This document shows, piece after piece, positions 17,619-24,510 of a stretch of DNA of 32,480 nucleotides. Under the pieces are notes generated by a model. That model was given only the letters and a program-made list of their open reading frames with translations, was not told where the DNA came from and did no database searches. The stretch spans positions 1 to 32,480 of the forward strand of contig JBLIOL010000016.1 in assembly GCA_047639615.1 (NCBI GenBank), given 5' to 3'. This stretch comes from CAYWNK01 sp047639615. Lineage in GTDB: Bacteria > Planctomycetota > UBA1135 > GCA-002686595. The first letter of the stretch is position 1. Every line of letters starts with the position of its first letter. Position numbers and translations under genes: made by a program.

Positions 17619-17647
17619 GGAACCCTTTGCCCGAATACCCCGTCAAT
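17619..17647 (+). promoter_or_regulatory. Candidate sigma-E-type (ECF) promoter
   Basis: GGAAC (17619-17623), 18 nt, then GTCAAT (17642-17647): the layout of sigma-E-type promoters (GGAACTT-N16-GTC/TCAAA). ECF genes often carry such a self-recognised promoter. The implied transcription start (about 17652-17655) would leave almost no leader before ATG 17656, which weakens the case or implies leaderless translation. Confidence 0.4.
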
Positions 17648-17655
17648 AGGAATGG

Positions 17656-18276
17656 ATGACAGTCCCCCTTTCGAATGATCCCGACAAGGCCTTGGTGGAG
17701 GCCTGCCAGTCCAGTCGCGCCCACGGGCTCGAAGGGGCCTTTAGAGAGCTGTATGAGCTCTATCGCGATAGGGTCTACAATGTGTGCTACCGGATCACCG
17801 GTAATGGCACCGACGCGTTGGACGCATCCCAAGAGACCTTCGGAATCCTGTTCCGCAAGATCGTCGGCTTCCGCTTCGAGTCGCGCTTCTCCAGCTGGGT
17901 TTACCGCATCGCGGTCAACACCTCGATCGACCTGAAGCGACGCGCCAACGCGCGCTCGACCGCCTCCCTCGAGGCGCTCCAGGCCGGCCAGGAATCCCGC
18001 GGCAACCGCTTCGAGTTGCCCGATGAGGTGATCGAAGCCCCGGCTGACACCGCCTCAAGGCACGAGCTCGAGGAAGAGGTCCAGCAGGCAATCCTGCGAC
18101 TCTCCCCGAAGATGCGCGTCATCACGGTTCTGCGTTATGTGCAGGGCCTCTCCTACGAACAGATCGGTGAGTCCTTGGAAATCTCCTTGGGCACCGTGAA
18201 ATCCCGCCTGTATCGGGCCCATGCGGCCCTTGATCGCGAGCTCACGCCCGTGATCGACAAGCACTTCCTTGCCTAG
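17656..18276 (+). CDS. ECF-type RNA polymerase sigma factor
   Basis: 206 residues. Sigma region 2 (about 28-95) contains FRELYELYRDRVYNVCYRIT, DALDASQETF and FRFESRFSSWVYRIAVNTSID, the typical -10-recognition and core-binding block. Region 4 (about 140-195) contains LRLSPKMRVITVLRYVQGLS and the helix-turn-helix YEQIGESLEISLGTVKSRLYRA. There are no regions 1.1 or 3, so it belongs to the extracytoplasmic-function group. The next genes encode a membrane zinc-finger anti-sigma factor and an RseB-like lipoprotein, so it is probably an envelope-stress sigma factor comparable to RpoE. The ATG at 17656 is preceded by AGGA at short spacing; an ATG at 17652 runs into a stop. Confidence 0.95.
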   Translation: MTVPLSNDPDKALVEACQSSRAHGLEGAFRELYELYRDRVYNVCYRITGNGTDALDASQETFGILFRKIVGFRFESRFSSWVYRIAVNTSIDLKRRANARSTASLEALQAGQESRGNRFELPDEVIEAPADTASRHELEEEVQQAILRLSPKMRVITVLRYVQGLSYEQIGESLEISLGTVKSRLYRAHAALDRELTPVIDKHFLA

Positions 18277-18315
18277 AGCTTCGGCTCTTCTTCTCTTTCC
18301 CCTAATCCTGCCACT

Positions 18316-19089
18316 ATGGACTGCCGCGAGTTCCTCGACGCGTGGCTCGACCTTCGCCAGGGGTCAAGCCAGCTCGAGCTTGCTGATGGCCCCGCAGCTT
18401 TGCTGCGGGACCACGCAAGCTCCTGCGATAAGTGTGCCCAGCTAGAGCGGCGCATGAGGATCACCGTGGGATTGCTGGTAACGCTCGAGACGCGCTCGGC
18501 CCCCGAGGAATTGGGCGAGGCCATCGGCGTCGAGCTTGGCGAGGACCTGGAGCTACGCACGGAAATGCGCGTGGCGCGCATCTTCAAACAGTTGACTCCG
18601 CTGGCGAGCCCGAAGGCGCTGGATGAGCGCGTGGCCGGGCTCTTCCCCCGAAAGGAAGGTCGTGCTCCCGCAGCCTTGGATCGTCTCGTGGACGAGGTCT
18701 TGCGCAGCGATGCTCCCAGGGAGCCGCTAGATCAGGATGAGCGCGATCCCTTCGCCTTGGATCTGGACGACCTGGACCTAGAGGCCGTCGAGCCCGAGGT
18801 CCCGCGCCGCGTCGACCTGCAGCTACGTGGCGGCCGAGTCGCCCCCAAGCGCCGGCGCAAGCCCATCCTGGTGGGCGCGCTGTTGGGTCTGGCCTTCGGC
18901 TGGATGGGTGCCGTCACCCTCGAGCGTGTCAGCCATCCGCCCGTGGTGGTCGCCGGAGTCGACAAGGTTGAGGGCGTCTACAGCTTCAAGGTCGTGGTTC
19001 ACGACTCTTTCGAGAGCCTGCGTTCCGCGACTCCGGCCCTGTCCGAGTTGACCGATATCGCCTCGCGCATGACGGGGGATCAGCTCTAA
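18316..19089 (+). CDS. Membrane-bound zinc-finger anti-sigma factor
   Basis: 257 residues. The N-terminus carries the anti-sigma zinc motif H-x3-C-x2-C (H33, C37, C40, in HASSCDKC), the hallmark of ZAS-type anti-sigma factors that clamp ECF sigma factors in the cytoplasm. An acidic linker (DQDERDPFALDLDDLDLEAVEPE) follows. A basic stretch (PKRRRKP) comes before one transmembrane helix (about 183-203, ILVGALLGLAFGWMGAVTL) and a short outer tail of about 50 residues. The N-in, C-out topology matches RseA-like regulators. It lies 39 nt after the sigma gene and 4 nt before the RseB-like gene, so the three form one operon. The overall sequence is not a close copy of any family I can name. Confidence 0.88.
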   Translation: MDCREFLDAWLDLRQGSSQLELADGPAALLRDHASSCDKCAQLERRMRITVGLLVTLETRSAPEELGEAIGVELGEDLELRTEMRVARIFKQLTPLASPKALDERVAGLFPRKEGRAPAALDRLVDEVLRSDAPREPLDQDERDPFALDLDDLDLEAVEPEVPRRVDLQLRGGRVAPKRRRKPILVGALLGLAFGWMGAVTLERVSHPPVVVAGVDKVEGVYSFKVVVHDSFESLRSATPALSELTDIASRMTGDQL

Positions 19090-19093
19090 TCCC

Positions 19094-20134
19094 ATGGCCG
19101 CGCGCATGCACCGAATCGCCAGCCTCGCGCTGGGATTATCCATGGGCCTGGTGGGCCTGGTGGGCTGTGGTCGTGTGGGTGCAGATAGCGTGAGCTTGGC
19201 CGCGGAAGGGTCCTCGGATGCTTCCTCCAGCGGTGCTGGTGGGATCATCGAGAACTCCGTTAGCATCTTCGACTTGATGCGCGACGCACCCTTCATGGTG
19301 CCCTACACGGGTGTTCGCCGCGTGACCATGAATCACATCGGGAGCCTGCCCCTCGACTACCGCGAGGAAGTCGCCGGTGACGGCCTGGGCTCCTTCGCGA
19401 TCGAACCCATCGAGATTCTCAGCGCACACCCGAACGCCGCAGAGCTGCTCATCCGGAAAGGGCTCCAACAGACCTTTGACTACCGCAACCGGGACTTCCG
19501 GGTGCTGGTGCCGTCGCTCTTCCAACAGAACTACAACTACACCCTCGACCCGAACCCGAGTCAGGTGCTGGGGCGTGATTGCTTCAGCCTCACCGTGCAG
19601 CGTCCGGCGCCCTACGTGGGCGGGAGCTACGCGGTGCAGATGGACGTGGAGACCAAACTGGTGCTGGATTGGCGCGAGTACGACGCCTCCGGCAACGAAA
19701 TCTCGCACGTGGCTTTTGAGAGCCTCGAGCTACAGAGCCCGGACTTTAATGGCTTCAACATGGTCTCCGGCTTCATGACCGAGACCGAGCTCGACATCCA
19801 GAGCAACCTGGCCGTGACGGCAGGCTTTGCGGTACTTACGCCGAGCTTGCCGCCCACGGGCTTCGAGCTCTATGGAGCCAGCTTGCTGGAGTCGACCTCC
19901 ACCCCGGGCGACCCTTGGGTACGTCTACTCTATACGGACGGACTCGAGCGAGTCTGGATCCTGCATCGCGCCCCGGCCATGTCCTCGGGCGGCACTTTTG
20001 CTGCTCCCGTGGTTCACGTGTATCCCACGGAAGCTTGGACGGTGGCAGTCGGCAAGATCGGGGGCTATGAAGTCATGGCCGCCGGACGCGTGCCGAAGAA
20101 GCAGATCCTGCAGATGCTGGAATCCTGCTTCTAA
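19094..20134 (+). CDS. RseB/MucB-like lipoprotein, anti-sigma partner
   Basis: 346 residues. Lipoprotein signal with lipobox LVGC, lipidated cysteine at 25. The mature protein shows two beta-rich parts. The first (about 55-220) has RVTMNHIGSLPLDYREEV and the repeated antiparallel strands of the LolA/RseB lipoprotein-sensing fold. The second (about 245-346) reads LPPTGFELYGAS, WVRLLYTDGLERVWILH and YEVMAAGRVPKKQILQMLES. This matches the pattern of the RseB C-terminal domain (PxGF..., hydrophobic-YSDGL-hydrophobic, GxVPxxxxxxxxES). RseB proteins bind the periplasmic tail of the anti-sigma factor and protect it from proteolysis until envelope stress occurs. The position directly after the anti-sigma gene agrees. 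Assignment rests on pattern and context; sequence identity looks low. Confidence 0.72.
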   Translation: MAARMHRIASLALGLSMGLVGLVGCGRVGADSVSLAAEGSSDASSSGAGGIIENSVSIFDLMRDAPFMVPYTGVRRVTMNHIGSLPLDYREEVAGDGLGSFAIEPIEILSAHPNAAELLIRKGLQQTFDYRNRDFRVLVPSLFQQNYNYTLDPNPSQVLGRDCFSLTVQRPAPYVGGSYAVQMDVETKLVLDWREYDASGNEISHVAFESLELQSPDFNGFNMVSGFMTETELDIQSNLAVTAGFAVLTPSLPPTGFELYGASLLESTSTPGDPWVRLLYTDGLERVWILHRAPAMSSGGTFAAPVVHVYPTEAWTVAVGKIGGYEVMAAGRVPKKQILQMLESCF

Positions 20135-20175
20135 ATCTCTCCTTGGCTGGCCCTGGCTAGCCCGTGTCTACGGAT

Positions 20176-20217
20176 GGGAGATTGAAGCTCTCCCTGCCCC
20201 TGGTTCCAGGGTGGGGT
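20176..20217 (+). terminator. Two small adjacent hairpins after the ECF operon
   Basis: GGGAGA (20176-20181) pairs with TCTCCC (20189-20194), and directly after it CCTG-GTTC-CAGG (20199-20210) with flanking C/G runs forms a second hairpin. Neither has a T-run. They may mark the 3' end of the sigma/anti-sigma/RseB transcript, but this is weak. Confidence 0.3.
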
Positions 20218-20273
20218 AGATTGAGTTGTGTCCGGAAACGACCGGCCACGCAATCAACGACCCAAATCGCGCC

Positions 20274-20717
20274 ATGTCCGAAAAGCCCGAACGCCCCTAT
20301 CAAGAGTCCGACCTGGGCTCCCCCGAGTACCGTGAGCGCTTGATGCGTAAGCTCAACTGCCTCATTGCAGTACTCGAAGTCGCCAACGCCAAGGTGCGCA
20401 AGTCCCTGACGGGGCATGAGCCGGACCTGGACCGTCTCACTCGGATACAGACCAACCTGGTCAGCACCCTCGAGGTCTGCCGCCGCGCTAGACGCGCCCT
20501 AGAGCGCCGTGAGCCGCTTCCCGAGGGTCTCCCCGAGAACCTGGCAGCCGTGGTCGAACAGGCCAAGAGCGAGAAGGGCAAGGCCCTTCCGAAGGGCGCC
20601 AAGACCGAGCTCACCTCCTACGCCGAGCGCCTGCGCTTGGAGCGCATGGGACCCATCAAGTCGGATGAACTGGAAGACATCGACTTCGACGATCTGGCAG
20701 GCAAGCTCCAGTCGTAA
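20274..20717 (+). CDS. Small charged helical protein, unknown function
   Basis: 147 residues from the ATG at 20274 (MSEKPERPYQ). A TTG 16 codons upstream also keeps the frame open but has no better ribosome binding site. Almost entirely predicted alpha-helical and charged: YRERLMRKLNCLIAVLEVANAKVRKSL, RLTRIQTNLVSTLEVCRRARRALE, then a lysine/glutamate-rich part, ending in an acidic segment (DELEDIDFDDLAGKL). No signal peptide or transmembrane segment. I do not recognise the family. A strong terminator follows, so it is probably a single-gene transcript. Confidence 0.75.
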   Translation: MSEKPERPYQESDLGSPEYRERLMRKLNCLIAVLEVANAKVRKSLTGHEPDLDRLTRIQTNLVSTLEVCRRARRALERREPLPEGLPENLAAVVEQAKSEKGKALPKGAKTELTSYAERLRLERMGPIKSDELEDIDFDDLAGKLQS

Positions 20718-20744
20718 AAGCACACTCCTTCCCTGGAGCATTTG

Positions 20745-20786
20745 GAAGCGCGGACGAGCTTGGTTGGCTCGTCCGCGCTTCTCTTT
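20745..20786 (+). terminator. Strong rho-independent terminator
   Basis: Perfect 15-bp stem: GAAGCGCGGACGAGC (20745-20759) pairs with GCTCGTCCGCGCTTC (20767-20781), with the 7-nt loop TTGGTTG, followed by TCTTT. It lies 27 nt after the stop of the small helical protein. The clearest intrinsic terminator in the window. Confidence 0.93.
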
Positions 20787-21017
20787 GATACTGCTCTGGT
20801 TGATTGTGTTCCCGCAGACAGAGGGCCTGCCAAATTTGGCCTCTGGGTGGTGTGAGGGGGGGGGAGGGGTACTTGCCCAGGGTTGAAGGGCCTCCTAACT
20901 CGGCCAACCCTCCTGAAGCGCCACGCACAGCAGGGGTGGTCAGGATTCTGCACGACCGCGAACACACTCAACCGGGGCGGTATCCTTCTCTCTGTACTGG
21001 GCGTTATCGTGGGGGCT
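20787..21017. other. Non-coding stretch upstream of the selenoprotein gene
   Basis: No convincing gene. It holds a 12-bp perfect palindrome GCCAAATTTGGC (20829-20840) and a run of nine G (20856-20864) followed by A and four more G, a slippage-prone tract on the leader side of the next gene. No clear -35/-10 pair was seen. The frame of the downstream gene is open back to 20883, but that part does not resemble the family. Confidence 0.5.
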
Positions 21018-21554
21018 ATGACCGGCCAGCAGCAGACACTCGATTCGATTGAGGTGCAGGACACCGAAGGGCGCGCCGTTCGTCTGGCGGATCTATGGAG
21101 AGAGCAAGCTCTGGTGCTCGGCTTCGTGCGCCACTTCGGCTGACTCTTCTGCGCCGAAGCCGTCGCGCAGTTGCGCGACGCCTACCCCGAAATTCAGGCC
21201 GCTGGCGTCGAGCTGGCGGTGATCGGAAATGGTACGCCTGCAGAGGCGGCTGGCTTGGCGCGCCGCATGGAGCTGCCCTTCGCGGTCTTCACAGATCCTG
21301 AGCGCGGGGCCTTTCAGGCCGCGGGCCTGCGCTCTTCCTGGGCCGCTAGCTTCTCGCCGCGCGTCATTCTGAATGGCATTCGGGCGATTCGCGCCGGCTT
21401 TCGCCAGCACCGCATGCAGGGCAGCGCGCTGCAGCAAGGTGGCGTGCTAGTGCTGCGCGCGGGTGGCGAGCGGGTGGACTTGTACGTGTCCAAGACCGGC
21501 GGCGACTATCCCAGTACGGAATGGATCCTGGATGCCGCAGGGCGTGCCGGGTGA
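21018..21554 (+). CDS. Predicted selenoprotein: AhpC/TSA_2 (SelU-like) thioredoxin-fold protein, UxxC
   Basis: 178 residues if the in-frame TGA at 21141-21143 is read as selenocysteine. The frame is open on both sides: residues 1-41 end in LVLGFVRHFG and residues 43-178 begin LFCAEAVAQL. Together they give VRHFG-U-LFC, the active-site motif of the AhpC/TSA_2 (peroxiredoxin-like 2) family, usually RHFGCxFC; Sec42 and Cys45 form a UxxC redox pair. The vertebrate relatives include SelU, which also uses UxxC. Later parts fit the thioredoxin fold (GVELAVIGNG, LPFAVFTDPERGAFQAAGL). A SECIS-like hairpin follows the TGA. The start at ATG 21018 has a GGGGG element upstream. The stop overlaps the GTG of the next gene. 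Likely a thiol/selenol oxidoreductase or peroxidase in the cytoplasm; the substrate is unknown. The alternative is a nonsense mutation or sequencing error, but the exact position argues against it. Confidence 0.85.
21144..21180 (+). promoter_or_regulatory. Candidate bacterial SECIS element
   Basis: Directly downstream of the in-frame TGA, CGTCGCGC (21161-21168) pairs perfectly with GCGCGACG (21173-21180) over 8 bp around the tetraloop AGTT (21169-21172). The loop begins 25 nt after the TGA and has G as its second base, followed by U. As I recall it, the published bacterial SECIS pattern asks for a loop 16-37 nt after UGA with a G among its first two bases; both hold. It would bind SelB and recode UGA. 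Confidence 0.75.
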
Positions 21555-21790
21555 GCGGCCGCGAGCGCTGGATTGCGGGAGCGGGGAGCGCCGGCTTGCT
21601 CTTGGCTTGGGGCGGCTTCGCCTACGTGCTGAGTGCGCCGGACACGGAGTCTGTTCCTAGCTTGTTGCCGAATGCGACGCTGGTGGGCGCCGCCGTGGCG
21701 GTGCTCTGCGGAATGCTACATCCGCGCCGCGCGTGGACCTTTCCGCTGATCGTCGCCGGCGGGGTCTTCTTGGGCGTTCTGCTCTTCTAG
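21551..21790 (+). CDS. Small two-helix membrane protein
   Basis: 79 residues from a GTG at 21551 that overlaps the TGA stop of the selenoprotein gene by 4 nt (GTGA), an arrangement typical of translational coupling. Two to three hydrophobic segments are visible: WIAGAGSAGLLLAWGGFAYVL (split here as AGSAGLLLAWGGFAYVL), LVGAAVAVLCGMLH, and TFPLIVAGGVFLGVLLF. The basic residues at the ends and in the HPRR loop suggest an inner-membrane protein. No family is recognised. Coupling suggests a role linked to the selenoprotein, for example membrane recruitment, but that is inference. Its stop codon lies inside the inverted element at 21787. Confidence 0.7.
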   Translation: MSGRERWIAGAGSAGLLLAWGGFAYVLSAPDTESVPSLLPNATLVGAAVAVLCGMLHPRRAWTFPLIVAGGVFLGVLLF

Positions 21791-21953
21791 CAGCCCGCTT
21801 AAAAGACAGCGACTTGTCGCTCGGCTCCCACGAAGCGCCTGGCTGCGTTGCCAGAACCCCCAAATAGCCACGACTATGGGGGGAACCTGTCGCCTTGCCA
21901 GACGATCCGTGGAAACCAATCGCTGGGCCGCTGTTTCTTAAGCGGCCTGCTAG
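21787..21953. repeat. Inverted pair of about 80-nt elements at convergent gene ends
   Basis: The stretch 21787-21867 and the reverse complement of 21874-21953 align along their whole length with about one gap. They agree at 22 of the first 25 positions (CTAGCAGnCCGCTTAA... ACAGCG) and about two thirds overall, and are separated by only 6 bp. Each copy starts with CTAG, and that TAG is the stop codon of the gene running into it (plus gene ending 21790, minus gene ending 21950). Many differences are transitions. The transcript could fold into a very long hairpin, so the unit may be a bidirectional terminator or a miniature inverted-repeat element. Confidence 0.7.
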
Positions 21954-23227
21954 GGGATCGCAGCCAGCAGCGCTTCCACCATGGCCTCGGCCAATATGCG
22001 GCTGCCCGAGTGGTTCAAGTGGCAGCACTTGTCGACGTAGCGCGTCTCGGTGTCGTGCTCGAAAATTTGGCTGAGATCGTGCATGAGCACACCGTCCGCG
22101 GCCATGGCTTGGGAGCGTTCACGCAGGCGCGGATAGCCCTGCTCTACCAGGGGCCGATAGGGGTTGTCTTCGCGGTAGGCATCCTCTAACTCCCGATCGG
22201 TGAGCGGCTTGGCTCCGTTGTCGTACTGGTTGGGCTGTAGGAAGTTCAGGTAGAGCGCGCCTGTGGCGCGACAGAGCTGATCCATGCGTCGGTTCGCGCG
22301 CTCCCAAATGGCCACGTGGTCATCCAGCTGCTCGTCCATGTCCGCGTAGTGACGCTGCGGGCCGGTGCCTTCGACGTGGGTTGCACCGAGAATGCCAACC
22401 TCGCCGCGCACCTTGGCCACGGCGCCGGCGGCCGTGTGGTCCGCATAGTGCCAGAGCAGTTGGCGTATCCAGGAATAGCGCAGGGAGCTGACTTGCATGC
22501 GTGCAGCACTCTCAGCGCGTTCGATCTGGGTCAGGTCCAGGCGCGCCAAGCCGGATTGGTTGCCGAGGCTGAGGCCCACGCGACTGACCCATTGCCGCGG
22601 GTACGCAGGCAACATGTGCTGGCTCTTGGCGGCCCCCTGGTAGAGCGCGATCTCGTTGAAGCCATCCAAGCAGAGCACCGCATCCAAGGGCACGCCCAAG
22701 GTCTGCAGGAGCCCGAGGCCAATCACGCCTTGGGGCTGCTTGTGACCAGCGTTGGCGATGCACAACAGCTGGATCTCTTTGCCCTGGAGCTGAGGTGCTT
22801 GCGCTAAACGCTCGCGAATGAAATCGCTGTGCAAACGCACCACGTTGGCAGCAACCGATCCGCCGGCGATGCCCACGATGAAGGCCTCGTCCGAGTAGCA
22901 GATTGAGCTCAAGTCCCCGAGCTCATCGTTGACCCAATAGGTCACGCATTTCTGTCCGCGCGCGTGGCCGTTGGCGCCGACGGAGCCCAGGAAGGGATGG
23001 CGAATCTCGACGCTCTGCTCGGCCCGTTCCTGTTTGAGCTGGGCCTTGTTCCAATTGAGACCGCGGCCGCGCAGGTCCTGGGCCGCGAGTTGTCGCTGGC
23101 GCGAGAGCTGACCCCAATAGGTGGGCGTTGTATCGGTCAGTTGCCCGAGCACGACCCAGGCACCGACCTCGGCCAGACACCAAAACCAGAGGGTGATCAA
23201 CAGCCAGCGAAGAGGAGACTTGAGCAT
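21950..23227 (-). CDS. Membrane-anchored SGNH-hydrolase-like protein (copy 1)
   Basis: 425 residues. One N-terminal transmembrane helix (about 8-29, WLLITLWFWCLAEVGAWVVLG), with the rest outside the membrane. The SGNH blocks are visible: Ser124 in VGIAGGSVAANV, Gly161 in NAGHKQPQ, Asn191 in LCLDGFNEIAL, and Asp399/His403 in YVDKCCHLNHSGS. These are the nucleophile, oxyanion-hole and Asp-His elements of GDSL/SGNH esterases. Such proteins in surface-polymer loci usually add or remove acetyl groups, but no glycan genes are in view. It lies 8 nt after its paralogue and belongs to the MoxR transcript. The stop codon lies inside the inverted element at 21874-21953. The class is well supported; the substrate is unknown. 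Confidence 0.85.
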   Translation of the reverse strand: MLKSPLRWLLITLWFWCLAEVGAWVVLGQLTDTTPTYWGQLSRQRQLAAQDLRGRGLNWNKAQLKQERAEQSVEIRHPFLGSVGANGHARGQKCVTYWVNDELGDLSSICYSDEAFIVGIAGGSVAANVVRLHSDFIRERLAQAPQLQGKEIQLLCIANAGHKQPQGVIGLGLLQTLGVPLDAVLCLDGFNEIALYQGAAKSQHMLPAYPRQWVSRVGLSLGNQSGLARLDLTQIERAESAARMQVSSLRYSWIRQLLWHYADHTAAGAVAKVRGEVGILGATHVEGTGPQRHYADMDEQLDDHVAIWERANRRMDQLCRATGALYLNFLQPNQYDNGAKPLTDRELEDAYREDNPYRPLVEQGYPRLRERSQAMAADGVLMHDLSQIFEHDTETRYVDKCCHLNHSGSRILAEAMVEALLAAIP

Positions 23228-23235
23228 GGTCGTGG

Positions 23236-24510
23236 CTAGCGAATGGCCGCTAGCAGAGCCTCTAACATGGCCGTCCCCATGAGCGTGGAACCCATGCCGT
23301 TCACGTGACAGCAGTCGTCCACGTAGAGCGGCTGCTGTACGTCAGCAAAGACGTCGGTGAGGTCATGGAAGAGCACGCCCTCTGCGGCCAGCTGCGCGCC
23401 AGCTGCTTGCAGCATGGGGTAGGCCTTGTTGACGCGCTTCTCGTACTTGCCGCCGGGGGTCAAGGCGATGCCGCGTTCCTTAGGGCCCATGGGCTTGGAC
23501 CCCGCGACGTATTGGTTGGGCTGCAAGAAGTGCAGGTAGAGCGTGCCGGATGCCGCGCACATCTCAAACAGGGCGCGCGAGGAGTTCGTCCAGATGTTCA
23601 CCAGGTCGGTGAACTGCTCTTCTTGGTTGGTGTAGTCGCGCGGAGGTCCGGTGCGCTCCACGTCCATCTCGCCGCTGGTCTCCAGCTGCTCTTCGAGGAT
23701 TCGAATGCGCTCGTCCTGGACCCGGTTCGATCGATACCACCCAAGCTGTCGAATCCAGGACCGGCGCAGGGGACTCTCGAGCACGGTTTCGGCGGCGTCC
23801 GCTTGGTTCGCCTTCTCGATGTCGAAGCGTGCCAGTAAGGAGCCCTCCGCGAGGCCGATGCCCAAGCGCGAAACCCACTGCCGCGGGTACACCGGCAGCA
23901 TCTTGTGCTTGGCTGCGGCGCCCACATGTAGAGCGATTTCATTGAAGCCGTCCAGCACCATGATGGCGTCGAAGCGCACTCCAAGGCTGTCCAGGAAGAG
24001 ATAGCTGATCAGGGCTTGGGGCTGCTTATGACCGGAGTTAGCCAGCACGATCAGCACCACCTCGCGCCCCTCGAGCAAGGGCGAGGCTTCCAGCTCGCGC
24101 AGCAACTGTGCGCCATAGGCGTGGGTTAGGTTGGCTGCGACCGAACCGCCTGCGATGCCGACTACGAAGGTCTCCTCCTGGAAGCAGGCAGAGCTCTGAT
24201 CGCCCAGGGCGGGGTCCATCATGCGCACGATGTTATGGACGCGCTCCTTGGCCGACTTGGAGATGAAGCCGAGGTAGGGATGGCGATACTCGAGCCCACG
24301 GTCCGCACGCGTGCGCTTGCGTGCGTCGAGACCGGCGTTACGCGCGCGCAGCTCTTGATCTGCAAGGCTCACCTGGCGACTGCGCAGCATGGCCTGCGAG
24401 ATCGCTTGCCCTTCGAGGGTGCGCACGGTTGCCCAAGCGCCGGCTTCGCACAGCAGCCAAATCCAAATGACGAGCAGCAGTGCTCGGCGTCGACGAATTT
24501 TGCCTGCCAT
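23236..24510 (-). CDS. Membrane-anchored SGNH-hydrolase-like protein (copy 2)
   Basis: 424 residues, a paralogue of the next gene with the same order of motifs. It has an N-terminal basic patch and transmembrane helix (KIRRRRALLLVIWIWLLCEAG), Ser123 in VGIAGGSVAANL, Gly160 in NSGHKQPQ, Asn190 in MVLDGFNEIAL, and Asp398-Asp399...His402 in YVDDCCHVNGMGS. Shared blocks YPRQWVSRLG/VG, LQPNQY and ALLAAI indicate a tandem duplication followed by considerable divergence, especially in the middle helices. The ATG at 24510 shares its A with the TGA stop of the MoxR gene (TGATG), so translation is probably coupled. Likely active on the outer face of the inner membrane as an esterase or acyltransferase; the natural substrate is unknown. 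Confidence 0.85.
   Translation of the reverse strand: MAGKIRRRRALLLVIWIWLLCEAGAWATVRTLEGQAISQAMLRSRQVSLADQELRARNAGLDARKRTRADRGLEYRHPYLGFISKSAKERVHNIVRMMDPALGDQSSACFQEETFVVGIAGGSVAANLTHAYGAQLLRELEASPLLEGREVVLIVLANSGHKQPQALISYLFLDSLGVRFDAIMVLDGFNEIALHVGAAAKHKMLPVYPRQWVSRLGIGLAEGSLLARFDIEKANQADAAETVLESPLRRSWIRQLGWYRSNRVQDERIRILEEQLETSGEMDVERTGPPRDYTNQEEQFTDLVNIWTNSSRALFEMCAASGTLYLHFLQPNQYVAGSKPMGPKERGIALTPGGKYEKRVNKAYPMLQAAGAQLAAEGVLFHDLTDVFADVQQPLYVDDCCHVNGMGSTLMGTAMLEALLAAIR

Noticed and set aside
20856..20869. G9-A-G4 tract as a phase-variation switch for the selenoprotein
   Set aside because: It lies more than 140 bp upstream of the start and outside the coding frame; no evidence of promoter spacing effects, so only noted as slippage-prone.
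20883..21143. A stand-alone 86-residue protein ending at the TGA at 21141
   Set aside because: Its last 41 residues are the N-terminus of the AhpC/TSA_2 protein that continues in the same frame after the TGA; the first 45 residues have no family character.
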